Origin: Culex pipiens pallens
Taxonomy: Eukaryota > Arthropoda > Insecta > Diptera > Culicidae
DNA length: 64,000 nucleotides
Assembly: GCF_016801865.2 (NCBI RefSeq)
Contig: NC_068938.1
Span: forward strand, 98,067,004-98,131,003
Direction of reading: 5' to 3'
The translations under genes were made by a program, and so were the position numbers. Below the pieces are notes generated by a model that was not told where the DNA came from, searched no databases, and saw nothing but the letters and a program-made list of their open reading frames with translations. Shown here one piece after another: positions 9,816-22,566 of the stretch. Each line of letters begins with the position of its first letter. The first letter of the stretch is position 1.

Positions 9816-12736
9816 TGGAATGAATTTTTGGTGAATTTTTGGATTGAAACATGTGGTATTATAAGGCTAGTGCATAATTTTTTGTCAATTATACATGAGC
9901 CATTTCACTCTTGATCCCAATTTGTTTTACAACTGTGTATAACAATTTTAATTAAACAATGATTGTTCAAACTGTTGTGGAACCCAATTTTTTTCTGCAA
10001 GTTAAAAAATACAATTTAGGTCATTTTAAAGAGTTGAATATTTTTTAAAACGACAAAAAAGGTTCTAATTGGTTTAAACCTGTATTGAATAAAAAAATAA
10101 ACAATCCAATAAAGCTCTCTCTGGAAATTTTGCTAAAACGATAAACATTGCGACGCCACAGTGATTGCTGCCCGGAAACCCAACCCCTTTGCTCCATTAG
10201 TGACTCCACCCACCCCCCTCAAATGACGACGAGACCACCCACCACCCACTAACTCTCACCAACACACACACACACAGTCAACTCTGCTTTCGGAAATCAG
10301 TTCCTTCCGCGAGCTTTGCAGGCAGCTCCGACGACGCGTCGCGCACATAAAAAGCTCCGTGATTCCCGCTTTCGTCCGTTCGTTCGTTCGTTTGGGCTGA
10401 GAGTTTTTCCTGCCGAGGTTTTTCTCTCCGCTTTTCCTCAGTGATGATGATGACGGTGTGAGGATGATGACTGTTTCTGCCGTCGCCGCCATTGGAGTAT
10501 TATGTTGTAGACGGTAGTGTGTCGCGTTCTGTCGCTTGGCTGAGAGCGTTGGGACCCAGAACGCGGGGATTCAGGAGGTGGTATATGTGATACGGCGAGA
10601 AAGATTTTCTCGAGTGATTTTTCCCAACAAGGGGGTTAGTACGTGAAGGTGGCATATAAATATATATTATCTCACGTTTAAGTTATATATTTAGCCGCCA
10701 TCCGGCTGCCGGAAGTATGGTCACAATCAGTGAAACTATCTCGGAGTGAAGGTTTTTCCTCGTCCGGATTTGCTCCTCTTCGGTTCGGTTCGAGTGTGGG
10801 TGGCACGCGGACAGGAGACGCTGTGGAAAAGCTCGTGGAGGTCGAAAGGCATGTGCGATAAAATATACAAGATTTTTTCACTGATTTTATATTTATGGCT
10901 GAACGTGTAGCATTTACGAGTTTAGCTTTGCTCGTGATGTATGGGTATATAAACAGACAGGGCCAACCGGGGAGGTTTTATTCTCGGGAAATCCGGAATG
11001 GCGACGACGACGACTCTTGGGGATGAAAATGGAAAAATCAATACTCTGGGACTGTGCTGGCTGGCTGCTACTAAAACGTGAGACACAATCAAATCTGGGT
11101 TCCCGGGGCGCGCAATCAGAACGCCGGGGTTTGATTTAGGTCTCGCCGTAGTCGTCTCGGATGATTTGAGATGGTGATGGATTTTCGGGGTCCCACGTGC
11201 GCTGCGTGGGTGGTTCGTGTGATTGGGTCTGCGATGGACGGTTTTTTTTTTTGCGTGTGAGCAATAGCAGAGGTTAAATGCGTAATAAACGGAGATTGGG
11301 TTCGAACTCGCCGAGGTTTGCTTGGGGAAGGTCTGTTTTTATATTGGCATTAAATTTAGGAGCAGCGGCTGCAGATTGAATGTTATTTTTGCGAGGCTTT
11401 TGATTTGAGATTTATCCACATTTTGAGTTGTTTCTTTTCATCGTTTTAAAAATGAAAACAATATAACTGTTGAATAAATGTTTAATTCTTGGTATAAGTA
11501 TTCTATGGTCTTTGCCAATTCATGCCAACAACTGTACCCCAAAAATTGAAAAAATATGCATTATTAGATGTTACAACAAGGCCAATTTGAGGCTTATCTC
11601 GAACATTGAATCTAAGTGCTCTCCTATTACACCTCAATCACTGTCCTAATCCCGGGGTGCTAATCCTTCTATAGAAGTTTGTAATCTGACTCACCGAGAC
11701 GTGATGACAATCAAAGATTTCCCGCAAACATCGACCAGAATCAACGCAGAAGGTATTTCCGCCGGCGGCATGTTTTTGTAACATGAATAATTCCAAATGT
11801 CCACAGACCTGCCCCTACCACACCACACATTGCGATTAGCTGGTTCGAGCAGAGGTGTTGATGATAATTGAATCAAAAGTGGGGTGTCCTCGCGCACTCG
11901 TTTGATTTTGATTGACGTACCCCCCGACCACGGTTTGTTATTTCTGGAAAGGAAAACAACCCGCGTTTCATCCCTGATCTGATCCCGAGTGAAAGAGCCT
12001 TTTAATGCCATCAAACAAGTGTAATCTCATTTGCGCCAAAAAGCAGAAACCACACCACCGCCGCCAACATATTGGGTTTAATGTTACAAATGCGCGGCGC
12101 GGCGGTTTTGTTACAAATTAACCAGACGGGATTTCACTCCAGATCCGGGCTTGGCGGTTAGAGCAGAACATTTTCACACCCCCGGAGGGCACACGTGGAA
12201 AATAAGGAAACTCTCGTTTGTAGCGAACAACGCACACATCTCTGGTTTGGTTTCGTTTTGCATCCATTTGAGAAAGCAGCTTTACGAACTGGAAGAACGA
12301 ACCCCACGTCGAAGTTGCAAAGTGTAAATAATTATTATAGCATTGCAGTGTGTGTAACATGTGGTGTTGTGGTGTGATGAGGGCTTTTCACAGCGATTGT
12401 GGAATATTTTGTTTTTATTGTGACGAGAATTTTACTTTTGTGCAAAAAGTAATCCTATCGTTTCTTTTAAGGCAAAACGGGACGGCAGTTCTCAGACAAC
12501 TTCTGTCAAACTTGAATCAATTTCTGAACTTGTCAGATTGCTTGCTATAGACCTACTTAGCGTCTGCAAAAAAAAACAATTCTTCGTAAGTTTCGGCATT
12601 TTCTTTAAAGGTGCTCCAAAAAACTCGAGTCGTGGTGTCAATATGGCGCTGCTTTTCCGTTTCACCTTAACTTTTCACCTTATGGGAAGAACTGTTATTC
12701 ACTTGAATCGTGCATCTTCAAAAAAAAACAAATCTC
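9816..12736. other. Long stretch without supported genes, partly GC-rich
   Basis: The part from 10140 to 11360 is richer in G+C, with a CA run (10263-10276), a GTTC run (about 10374-10391) and few repeats, so it looks single-copy. It could hold regulatory sequence or a small untranslated exon. I see no splice-bounded frame and no zinc-finger exon of the gene ending at 22566. Confidence 0.4.
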
Positions 12737-14651
12737 AGGGCATTCCAGGTCAACTGAGTACACTTTTGGACTCGACCTTCAACGATTTCAACCAAACTTG
12801 GAGGGAACGTTCAACTATCTAATCTAATCTAATCGAACACAAGCGCAGCCAGTCCAAAGAAAGCATCCTGGAAGAACTTGTGGTAAGATTACGCCTCAAG
12901 TCCTTTCTTGTCAATATTAATGATTACAGTACATCCGAGTTACCCCGAAAATGTATAGCAAAAATTAAAGCGGCCAGGCCTACTGCGTTGCCTTAACCGC
13001 AGAGACAGATTCTGTGAACGGATCACATTTCACAGAATCATCAGGGGAGGAAGGATGCGTGGACATACCGTACCAAACGCTCCGAATCAGTTGTGGTGTG
13101 GTGTTTAAGTGTAAATTTGGCAGATAATAATATTTAGTGGCGTGGGGAGAGGGATAATATGGATATATCATTTGATCAATAGAATATCATATAAAATAAG
13201 GGAATAAAATCATATATCAAATAATGATAGATATATGGATAGATCTCACCAAATCAAGATTTAACAGCTCCAGCAGGGTTTGAACTTATCATCAAATGCC
13301 ACTTGAATTGTAATTCTTCTAAGACATCTAGTCAGGACTACAGTAAAGTAGCGGTCAGCAACAATCAAGGTTTCGGTTCTTCCAGTAGCGATCCTGGCAC
13401 CGCTCGACCGGCAGCAAAGGTATACGACGCCGCAAGTTGGTACTGATCACCACACGATGAATTTCGTTCGTGTAGTCGTCACCCCCATGAAGAGCATCAC
13501 GCCGACGAGAAATTGAAATCAGGGCTTTGATATTCCTTTGACACTACCTCAACCGCTACCACAATTAAAATTGTACAGGAACTCCGGTTTAAACAATTAA
13601 ATCAACCGTTTAAAAAAAAAATCAAACTCCAAAAATATGACAGCGGAAAAAAATACGTCCGTTCCCGCTCCCAGATTACTTCGATCCGTTCTAGAGGGAA
13701 CGTTCAACTATCGATAGTTAACAGAAATCCCAAGTTTGGTCCTGATTAGACCATCCCTCTATTTTTGGCACCCCCCCTTTTTTTTGACGATTTTCTGAAA
13801 AACTTTCTACAGTTTACATTGTAGAGAAAATTGTCCAAGGAGTTTGATAAAAATAAAATGTTAACCCTTAAATGCCCCCTTATATTATATTATAAAGTTT
13901 TAAGTATTAAAATTCAGCTTTGACCAATTCCTTATACTTTATTTTGTTTATTTTATCACCATCGTGTTTTCCGGACAATTTTACATAATAATCAATGTAA
14001 ACCTCAAACTAAAATGAACTATTGGCGAGATACAGCGATTTAACTGAAAAAAGTTTGGTTTTGCGCAGCACTCGGGAGTACATGGTGTACTTTTCAACAA
14101 AAAGGGATGAATCCTGCATAGTTTGGTTTTTATATGTGAGAAACTCATTTCGGATTGGAATTCATAGGACAGAGTGCTGCGGAAAATCAAATTTTTTCAG
14201 TAAAATCGCTGTATCTCGCCAATAGTTCATTTTAGTTTATTTTTACATTGATTTTGATGTAAAATTGTCCGAGGAACACGAAGGTGATTAAATATAAGAA
14301 ATTAAGGAATTGGTCAAAACAGAATTTTAATACATGAATCGTCAAAATATAATATCAGGGAGTAACTAAGGGTTAAAATTTTATTTTTATTGAACTCCTT
14401 GGAATTTTTTTTATAAAATGCAACCTTTAGAAAATCTTTTGCTCAAATAGTTGCAAAGTTATAATTAAAAGAAAAAAAAGATTTTTACAAAATCGTCAAA
14501 AAGAGGGCGGTGCCAAAAATAGAAGAATGGTCCAATCAGGATCAAACTTCGGATTTCCAATAACTATCAATAGATGAACGTTCCCTCCAAGTTTGGTCCA
14601 AATCGGTGAAGGTTGAGTCCAAAAGTGTACTCAGTTGACCTTGAACGACCC
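12737..14651. mobile_element. TIR/foldback element split by a later insertion
   Basis: The left arm (GGTCAACTGAGTACACTTTT, 12749 onward, through CCAAACTTGGAGGGAACG) is matched in inverse at 14570-14645. After the inserted 12820-13693 is removed, the arm continues at 13713 and again mirrors the right side: CAAGTTTGGTCCTGATTAGACC with its inverse near 14525, and an inner pair around AACTATTGGCGAGATACAGC (from about 14019) with its inverse near 14205. Non-autonomous, about 1.0 kb without the insert. Confidence 0.75.
12820..13693 (-). mobile_element. 5'-truncated non-LTR retrotransposon tail with 19-bp TSD
   Basis: GAGGGAACGTTCAACTATC occurs exactly at 12801-12819 and 13694-13712, flanking 874 bp. 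On the minus strand the insert ends in a GATTA tandem tail (TAATC units on the + strand, 12819-12833), typical of I-like or related clades that lack poly(A). No long frame survives, so this is 3' UTR-like sequence. A block around CACATTTCACAGAATC (13025-13040) recurs in the opposite orientation at the window end (from 63925). Confidence 0.8.
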
Positions 14652-15589
14652 ATATTTATATTAATATATTTTAAATATATTTTTTTATTTCCGTTGCGAA
14701 AGAACTTACTTTTCAGGCTTTTTAAGCAATAAAATGGCTTCGTCATATTCATTCGACTCGACTGGTCTCGTTTAAAAAAAAACTTTGTTTTGCATTTCTT
14801 AGCATAAAACAATTTTAAATTTTGCTGCATATCAACTGACTTTTGAACATGAGGAAATTTTATACTTTCAACTTTGTATTATAATTTTTATATTTCAAGT
14901 TAATCATACTTAGTAATTACACCCTACATTTGAAAACTAAAGTTTTTAAATATTATTTTTATTTATTATTTCTAAGAGAGAAAAGGCTTTTCAATATAAG
15001 TTAAATTTCCATAACTTCTCGAGCATTGCAATCCTCATAATCATTTTTTTTATTCTTAGTAAGTTAAAATTGCTGAATCAAGGTAATTTCATTTTTTGGT
15101 GTCAATATCTCATTTACTGTTTCGCATCAACCTCAATATTAAATTATATGTTGGGGAAAAAAAACTATGGCAATTTTTGTAAAGTTATGGTCCGCCAATT
15201 GTGAACATTCGGGTTTCCTGATAACAGCAAATATTTAATTGATAAATATTTGAGTCGTTATTTATTATATTGCTAAAATCCCAATAATGGGATATAATAA
15301 ATTAGCTTTTTAACTTCACAAAAATCTAGTAAAAACTGCACTTTTGAAAAATCACTCAGTGCGAGTGAAGATTCATATACATTTTAAACGATGATTTTTA
15401 GTCTCAAAAAGCTCATGAAACGATCTTGTATTTACAGATTCAGAAAAATCAAAAGGTATAAATAGTTCCTCAAAATTATGAGGATAGTTATCGTTTTATT
15501 GAAAATACATGAATTAATTATAACTGAATTCATTAAAAAATAATTAATTTATTACTTTTCTTTTTATATTATTGGCACTATTGACATAA
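14652..15589. other. AT-rich, nothing recognised
   Basis: Strongly AT-rich sequence with no gene, RNA or terminal repeat I can support. Confidence 0.5.
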
Positions 15590-16804
15590 GAGCAATTCTG
15601 TACCAAAACCGGAAATGGATTTTATTTGTATTTTTTTATTTGGCTCAAACCTTGTGGGGGGGGGGCTTTCCTATGACCAAAGAAGCTATTTTGTGTCATT
15701 GGTTCACCCATACAAGTCTCCATACAATTTTGGCTGCTGTCCATACAAAAATGGTACGTAAATATTCGAATAACTGTAACTTTTGAATGAATTTTCTGAT
15801 CAATTTGGTGTCTTTGGCAAAGTTGTAGGTATTGTTGAGGACTATTGAGAAAAAATAGGTACACGGAAAAAAATTGCCGATTTTTAATTAACATTTTTTC
15901 ACAAAAACTCAATTTCCCAAAACACGTATTTTTGATTTTCCAGAATTTTTTATATGCTTTAGGGGACAAAAACCCACAACTTTTAAGCCATAGAGAAACA
16001 TGGTCAAAAAATCTGCCGCCGAGTTAATTTTTTTTGAAAAAATAGTGATTTTTGGAAAAATATCGAAATTTCATGCAAAAACAAATTTGACGTAATTTTC
16101 AAATGTAAAATTGAATTTCCAATCGAAAAGTACTTTGAAGATTTTTTGATTAAAGGCTCTGTTTTCAAGATATAGCCACCAAAAGTTTGATTTTAGTGAA
16201 ATATTGGCAGTTTTTCTATTTTTAAAAATAGTGACCATTTCTAAAAAAAATTTTTTTGAATAGTTCAGAAAATTTGCTATAAAATTGTCTAGGATACATT
16301 GAAGTGGACCTCTGGTAGAGTCTTTTAAGTCTCACCCAAACAACCCACCATTTTCTAATATCGATATCTCCGCAACTAATGGTCCGATTTTCAATGTTGA
16401 AACATGAAACATTCGTGAAATTTTCCGAACTTTTCGAGAAACGAGATACGTATTTTTTGACCATGTTTCTCTATGGCTCAAAAGTTGCGGGTTTTTGTCC
16501 CCTAAAACATATCAAAAAATCTCGAAAATCAATCATCATCTCAATAGTCCTCAACAATACCTTCAACTTTGCCCAAGACACCAAATTGATCAGAAAATTC
16601 ATTCAAAAGTTACAGATTTTCGAATATTTACGTACCATTTTTGTATGGACAGCTGCCAAAATTGTATGGAGACTTGGATGGGTGAACCAATGACGCATAA
16701 TAGCTTATTTGGTCATAGGAAAGGCCCCCACAAGGTTTGAGCCAAATAAAAAAATACAAAAAATAAAAATGGTTGAATTCGGCCAATTTCGTAGAGAGTT
16801 GCTC
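15590..16804. mobile_element. Foldback family 1 (GAGCA ends), copy A
   Basis: It starts GAGCAATTCTGTACC and ends GTAGAGAGTTGCTC. The arms are long: the text around TTGGCTCAAACCTTGTGGGG, CCATACAAAAATGGTACG and GACACCAAATTGATC appears near both ends in opposite orientation. The flanks are ATAA and ATAT, against perfect 4-bp duplications for copies C and D. A run of at least 10 G lies at 15656. No transposase is encoded. Confidence 0.8.
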
Positions 16805-17880
16805 ATATAGTTAAAAAATCCCGGGTCCCGGGAATTCCCGGGAAATGGCCAAATTCCACTCTCGATTCCCGGGAAATTGAAAATCTCGAGAATCGTCACC
16901 CTCTAGTAGGAACTACTAATGAAAACTAAATTAATTAAATTAAAACTATTTTCAAGCATAGTTACTTTAAAAACCATACAACTCTAAGATAGTTTCAGAA
17001 TGTTAAGGCTAAAACAAATTTTATCATAAGTTTTATTTGTTTAGTCCTGGTCGAGATCGGGTAGAGCAAACAAAAATTGAATTACAAGCCTTATTTTCTA
17101 AAATTTTGAAATGGTTTTAAATTGATTTTTACCTTACTACAGTTGTGCAACTGTTAAAAATTTACAAAATATCAATGCATTTCTGAACAATCCTATTAAT
17201 CTGTGGTCTTTTGTGGGCCTTAGTGTGCCCTTGTTATCAATTCATATTGAACGTTAAACAGGGTTTTCTTAATCGTTTTTTATTGTTTGTACAACTTTTT
17301 TGTAATTCAAGTTTAAAATTTTAGTAAGAATGGATTTTATCGCTGATTTTTGGGCAAGGGGTGGGGGCAAAATTGTTAATTAAAAATTTGCATTGACCAA
17401 AATTTTCAAAATAAAAGCAAATAAATTGTTTAAGAAAATATTTAGTTGAGTTAGGTTTAAATATAACAAAAAAAATCAAAGATGTTGCACCATATACCAG
17501 CGTGGCGTTTGATAGCATAATTTGAGACATCTCTTGGCTCTGAAAACTGTCTTTTTTCCAAACAAGCTAGCTGGAAGTTGTTATATGATTAGTTATTTGT
17601 TATATTTCTTATTATAGGTTTGCAAAACCTTTATTTTGCTGCAAAATGATATGCATTCTAGGAATTTAAAGTTAACATCATTGCTAGAGAAGTGTTTTTT
17701 TCTTGGGCAAATTTTCTGCATTTTCTTTAAGACTGAGTTTAAAAATCGAACGAATGGCTGAGAATGTTCCAAAATTTTAAAACAGTCATTTAAGGTGTTA
17801 GAAACGATACATTTTCAAACAATTTCCAACCAAAGAACCATTCTCAAGAAGAAAACACCCTGTTTTCCTAAAGCAATTTT
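16805..17880. other. AT-rich, with one GC palindrome
   Basis: No gene. TCCCGGGAATTCCCGGGA at 16826-16843 is a perfect 18-bp palindrome in a CCCGGG-rich patch right beside foldback copy A. The rest is AT-rich. Confidence 0.5.
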
Positions 17881-19787
17881 CACCGTCACTTCACCGTCGG
17901 GAGTCACGCGCGCACACACACAACACATTTTCCCGAGAGTTTCCATGGTGACGTCGCCAACAACTACCCGACGACGACGCCGGCGTCGGGCGTGTGGGCG
18001 TCGGCAAAATCACTGCCGACCAATGAAAAATTTAGTGGATGGTGGAAGCATCGAATAATTTGATTTTCCTCCCTTTGAGCGATTTTATTTTCATATTTTC
18101 CGTCGATTCTCTCGCGCCTTCTCTCTCTCTCGGACACACTCACTCTCACAGCAGCCAGCAGCTTTTCCGCTGCTGGAAAATCGGACCAGATTTTCATTCG
18201 GGGTGGCGATTTTAGCGAAAATGGGGTTTTTTTCTGCACGTTTTTTTGTTCGTTCGCTGCCTGAAATTTGCTTTTTATGCAGGAAAAGTGGGTCGTAAAA
18301 AAACGGGCACCATTATTCGACCTGGAGGAGAGGGGTTTGGGGGAGCGCGAAAATCCGGGGAGCAACCCCGGGGCCACGGACCGGGGTTTGCTTTTATGGT
18401 CACGAATAATAATGGTGGCATGCTCCGTGAAAATCTTTATTTTGATTTCGTTTTGTTTCTCGCCGGGCGAATTTCTTTGTTGTTTTACGAGTTTTAGGGG
18501 TAAAGATTTTTATGATGCCTCTTTTCGGGTTGGCTCCTCTCTTTCAGGGAAAGTTTTATAGGTGAAAAGGCACGTGAATGATTAACAGCATCCGCGGGGG
18601 TTGTGAGATTGGATGTGACGGAATGTGGCTGCGGAGAAGTCGGCATTTGGATTGTGATTTGGTTAGGAATGTGATTTTTGTTAGGCGAGTTAAAATAAAG
18701 CAAAAATGTTGGAATTTATTCAAGGAACGAATGAGGCAGATCGTCGATGATAAATTGTTTATTGTACTTGATAAAAAAAACTTATTTAAATAACAGTCCA
18801 CAATCCTAAATCACCCAACAGTCCATTTCCATCGTATCTTCCCCCTATCGAATCGAATCAATCACTCGCCAACGCTTCCCATTCATTGACCACACCACCA
18901 CCACTCATAACTTGACCACCATTCGTTCAAGCCTAGAGTCCATTATCTATTGCCCACTCACTGCAGCAGTTCAATTCAATTCCGACAAACAACTATCCAT
19001 TGATCCGGGGACCGAACGCCAACCGCCCACAAATGCCGACGGCTCAACTGCCTGACTGACGTGGGAAATTAATTACTATCAATTCACTCCCATTAAATTT
19101 ATTTTCTCACAATTAATGAAATTGAATTTGAAATTCATACCTTTCGGGATTGACTCGGGTCGTTTGGAATATTCTCCCCTTTTCTGTGTGTTTCCCAACA
19201 AGGACCAAGGTGATGAATCCCGGCTGTCATTAGCCGGAGCACGCCGAGACTCTAATCTCTCCGGGGATGATGACGGTGATGATGAGGCGAGAAGTTATTG
19301 GGAAACCTGCCCGCACGAAACTAAACTAAAAAGGGGGAATCAAAGTTTTCCGGGGAGTACTACACGAGTCAGTGTTTGGGCTTGGGAAAATTAGTTTGGT
19401 CGTTTGTTGAAAGGAATTTTGCCAGGATTAAGGATTTCCGGTTGATTGTTGTGGTGGAGATGATTTATGTGATTTGTCTAATGAAATGTTTAAAGGTTGG
19501 GAATAATTGATAATTTTGGGGTGAAACGGTCACGCAGTGTTTCTCTCATTGGCCGCTGGGAGCGCCAGTAGGCTGACAGTAAAGTCTGTCATGTTGTTTA
19601 TCTTCGTGATGTTATTTTCCGGGGGGATGGCAACCCTATTCCGACCAAAGCAAACTGACAACAGTCGACATTAGCACGGTTGTCAAATGAGAGCCCACAA
19701 CAAAAGCACTAGCTGTCAAATGGTAGCCCATAACAAATCATTGTTTGGGTTTTTGATTTTTAAATTTTCCGCAATTTAAACGATATA
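17881..19787. other. Apparently single-copy, partly GC-rich noncoding stretch
   Basis: It includes CA and CT runs (17912-17925, 18119-18133), a 14-bp palindrome CGACGCCGGCGTCG (17975-17988), and a short direct pair around TGTCAAATG...AGCCCA near 19680-19735. Frames overlap in both strands without domain or splice support. Its composition would suit regulatory sequence of the zinc-finger gene downstream, but that is inference. Confidence 0.4.
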
Positions 19788-20738
19788 GGGGAAAGTGGGG
19801 CAAGTGTAACAAGCTAAGGAAATGCTCGTTATAACCCATCAAAAACGTTAAAAATCTGTCGGATTTTTTTATAATCATCTTATTCCAGGTCTTGACTAAG
19901 ACTTTGATAGAAGAAGTTTTTAAAAAATCCTGTTTTTTAATGTAAAAAATTGATTTTAAGAAAATTGATTTTCCGTACGTTCTTCTCAACTAGTGGGGCA
20001 AGACGAACAACCCGTTGGGGCAAGAGGAACAATGCATGAAATAACATGTTAATTTGCTAACAATTGAACTGTTATCACTTAAATACATCAGATTAGAATG
20101 TATTTGAAACGTTTCTTTAATTTTTAGATTAATTAATAATATTTTACTAAAAAATTGATCGTTTATACAAAAACAAATTATTACTTAGATGAAAAAAAGG
20201 AAATTTTCATAATATCACTATATTTTGTACGGAATTTTTCTTTATCAATTGTTTATCAGTTTTTAAGTACTTTTATGTATTTATTTCCCAATAAAATATG
20301 TTGTTGCAGCAATTCGTATTTTTTTCCATACTAAAAATCCATATGGTACACTTGCCCCACCTGAACAAGGTTTTTTAAAAGCTCTCAACAAAAATAGCCA
20401 AAAGTTAAATCATACTTTATAATAGGTGCAAGTCATTGGTAGGGACACTACTGATCTAGGAAAAATAGCATTTTGATAAAATGAGCCTTAAATCGAACAC
20501 TAAGCCTTATTTTGTACTTTCCAAATATTATAAGAAAACAAAGGTTTTGAAAAAAACTTCATTAAATCTCATGCCCCGTGGCGTTTACGTCGTTTTGGCG
20601 GTTATGTGGTAGTAGAATCAGCTAATTGCATTGCTAGCAACAATTCCTCATACTGGAAATAATCAAAATTGTAAAAATTACGGCCGTACGAGCGATTGTT
20701 CCTCTTGCTCCATATGGTCGTCTTGCCCCACCTTCCCC
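19788..20738. mobile_element. TA-flanked MITE with GGGGAAAGTGGGGCAAG ends
   Basis: GGGGAAAGTGGGGCAAG at 19788 is matched by CTTGCCCCACCTTCCCC ending at 20738, flanked by TA on both sides as expected for Tc1/mariner-like transposition. The phrase also recurs inside (GTGGGGCAAGACG near 19993; CTTGCCCCACCTG near 20351). No transposase remains. Confidence 0.75.
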
Positions 20739-21494
20739 TATTCCTGAAAAAAAAACACGTGAATTGTGTTGCTGGTGGCAAATTCTATCATATTCTTGTA
20801 GATTCCATCCCAATATTGGCTGAAAATTCATATCGAAAAAAGTGATTTTTCTGTTTACCTTTTTTTTCTTTTGGTCGACAAAACAGAACGCCCGTACACT
20901 CAGAATCGGTATTACACATTTTCCAGTTTGCTTTTACACATTTGCATGAGACTTTTGAGTTCAACCAGGATAACACACTTCGTGTAACCATAGTAATATG
21001 TATAATACTGATTGTCAGTGTTTGTTTTCTGAACTTCCAAGATGGCGTCTTCTTCGCTACAACCTGTTATTTTCTTTGATCTAGATTTAAGGTTTCTTGT
21101 ATCGTAAAATTGTGATAATAAATCTGTCTGTTTTGAACCACCTCGGAGCTTTGAAAACCACCGTGTTTTATTTGTTCGATGAGAAACGTCTTCCTCAACC
21201 ATCGTCCCTGAAGCTCCGCCGTCGTCCGTAAGACTTTTGTCATAAAATTTTACATAAGAATCTCACACTTAACAAAGATCCGCTACCTTTTGGGGACCAT
21301 CCATTTTTGTATGTCCAAAAAAGTGTCCACGTTGTTTATGGATGGTCCCTTGGCGGATTTGTTTTTGCTTTTCCCCATACATTTTTTCAAATTTTCCCAT
21401 ACAAACATCAACGATAAAAAGCTACCCTTAACCCTTAACCAATTTGGCTCAAAATTGGCACTGTTACTTATTTTACTATTACTGTAACTTATTT
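20739..21494. other. Unassigned, moderately AT-rich
   Basis: No gene supported. A short inverted pair around GGACCATCCATTTTTGTATG (21294) and GGATGGTCCCTTGGCGG (21340) may be a small hairpin remnant. Confidence 0.4.
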
Positions 21495-21900
21495 GCCGGG
21501 AACCGTGGTGTAGGGGTAAGTGTGATTGCCTCTCACCCAGTCGGCCTGGGTTCGATCCCAGACGGTCCCGGTGGCATTTTTCGAGACGAGATTTGTCTGA
21601 CCACGCCTTCCGTCGGATGGGGAAGTAAATGTTGGCCCCGGTCTAACCTAAAGGGTTAGGTCGTTAGCTCAATCCAGGTGTAGGAGTCGTCTCCCTGGGT
21701 CCTGCCTCGGTGGAGTCGCTGGTAGGCAGTTGGACTTACAATCGAAAGGTCGTCAGTTCGAATCTCGGGGTGGATGGGAAGCTTAGGTGTAAAAAGAGGT
21801 TTGCAATTGCCTCAACAATCAATCGGACACCTAGTTTCGAGTAGGAATCCCGCAATCGAGAACGCCAAGGCAAAGCTGTAGAGCGATTTTTAGCTCAAAG
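21495..21900 (+). mobile_element. tRNA-derived SINE with two pol III promoter modules
   Basis: Module 1 resembles a tRNA: an acceptor-like GGGAACCG pairs with CGGTCCC, with A box GTGGTGTAGGGGTAAG (21505-21520), an anticodon loop around CTCTCAC and B box GGTTCGATCCC (21549-21559). Module 2 has A-box-like CTGGTAGGCAGTTGG (21719-21733) and B-box-like AGTTCGAATCTC (21755-21766). Such a head-plus-second-promoter layout suggests a dimeric SINE transcribed by RNA polymerase III. I could not find a clear TSD, so the 3' limit is approximate. Confidence 0.6.
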
Positions 21901-22341
21901 TAATTTAAAAACTAAAATTCCTTTTGAGGTAAAAAAAATGCTATTTACAGTTAAAGAAAGAATGACAAAGGAAACAATAAGAAGAAACCTGCTCTGCAAT
22001 TGAGCAGTTTTCACCGAACAATACCGTCATGAAACCATAAATCATCCCGAAGTGAACGATTAAATTTACTTCCCCCTTAATTCTACGCGATGCTTTTGAT
22101 GATGGCACTTTCCCTTTCTCGAAGCAGGCACACGCGATACAGAGGGGAAGGGAAAACGCAATAACTTATAAATTCATAACGCACTTCGTAATTGACTCGC
22201 ACTGCAAGTTAGAAGGGAGAAAGTGCATGAGAAAATAGGGTTCGTTTTATTTACTTTTTGATATAAATGTTTTTGATAAATTTTGTGAAATTCTGTAGCA
22301 ATTTGGACAGTTAAATTTGGCAAGAATATTTCCAAGTTTAA
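21901..22341. other. Intron end upstream of the zinc-finger exon
   Basis: This is the last part of the intron preceding the exon at 22373. It has no repeats or genes I can name. Confidence 0.5.
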
Positions 22342-22372
22342 TACTAACTTGAAATTTCCCTCTTTTTTCCAG
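22342..22372 (+). promoter_or_regulatory. Branch point, pyrimidine tract and 3' splice site
   Basis: TACTAAC (22342-22348) matches the branch-point consensus, followed by CCCTCTTTTTTCC and the AG acceptor at 22371-22372. This fixes the start of the zinc-finger exon at 22373 and makes the intron phase 1 (the exon begins with GT of a split Gly codon). Confidence 0.85.
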
Positions 22373-22566
22373 GTGAAAAACCCCACAAATGCCAGGTCTG
22401 CGGGAAGGCGTTCAGCCAGAGCTCGAACCTGATAACGCACTCGCGCAAGCACACCGGCTACAAGCCCTTCCAGTGCGAGCTGTGCCACAAGGCGTTCCAG
22501 CGGAAGGTGGACCTGCGCCGCCACAAGGAGACCCAGCACACGGAACTGCGCGCCATCGTCAACTAA
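22373..22566 (+). CDS. sens: Terminal exon of a senseless/Gfi-1 zinc-finger transcription factor
   Basis: The exon encodes the last two C2H2 zinc fingers of a nuclear DNA-binding protein that in Drosophila directs sensory organ precursor fate. Reading from the split Gly codon it gives EKPHKCQVCGKAFSQSSNL, then a TGYKPF linker, then FQRKVDLRRHKETQH. Finger 1 has C-X2-C-X12-H-X3-H spacing and finger 2 C-X2-C-X12-H-X4-H. SQSSNLITHSRKHTG and FQRKVDLRRH are hallmark phrases of the Gfi-1/Senseless family and are not shared by generic C2H2 proteins. The tail after the fingers is TELRAIVN, then TAA. The exon is far more GC-rich than its surroundings. Earlier exons, including the preceding fingers, were not found upstream in this window. 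The same frame continues open beyond the stop (see 22567-22725). Confidence 0.92.

Noticed and set aside
10340..10400. A TATA-like CATAAAAAG with downstream sequence as a promoter
   Set aside because: No initiator match at the expected distance and no supported transcript start; too weak to list.
17964..18377. A 137-codon minus-strand frame
   Set aside because: It reads through CT runs and a GC-rich patch; peptide is low-complexity (Arg/Glu-rich) and lacks family motifs.
21498..21568. A tRNA-Glu-like gene
   Set aside because: The acceptor needs a bulge and it continues into a SINE body with a second promoter module.
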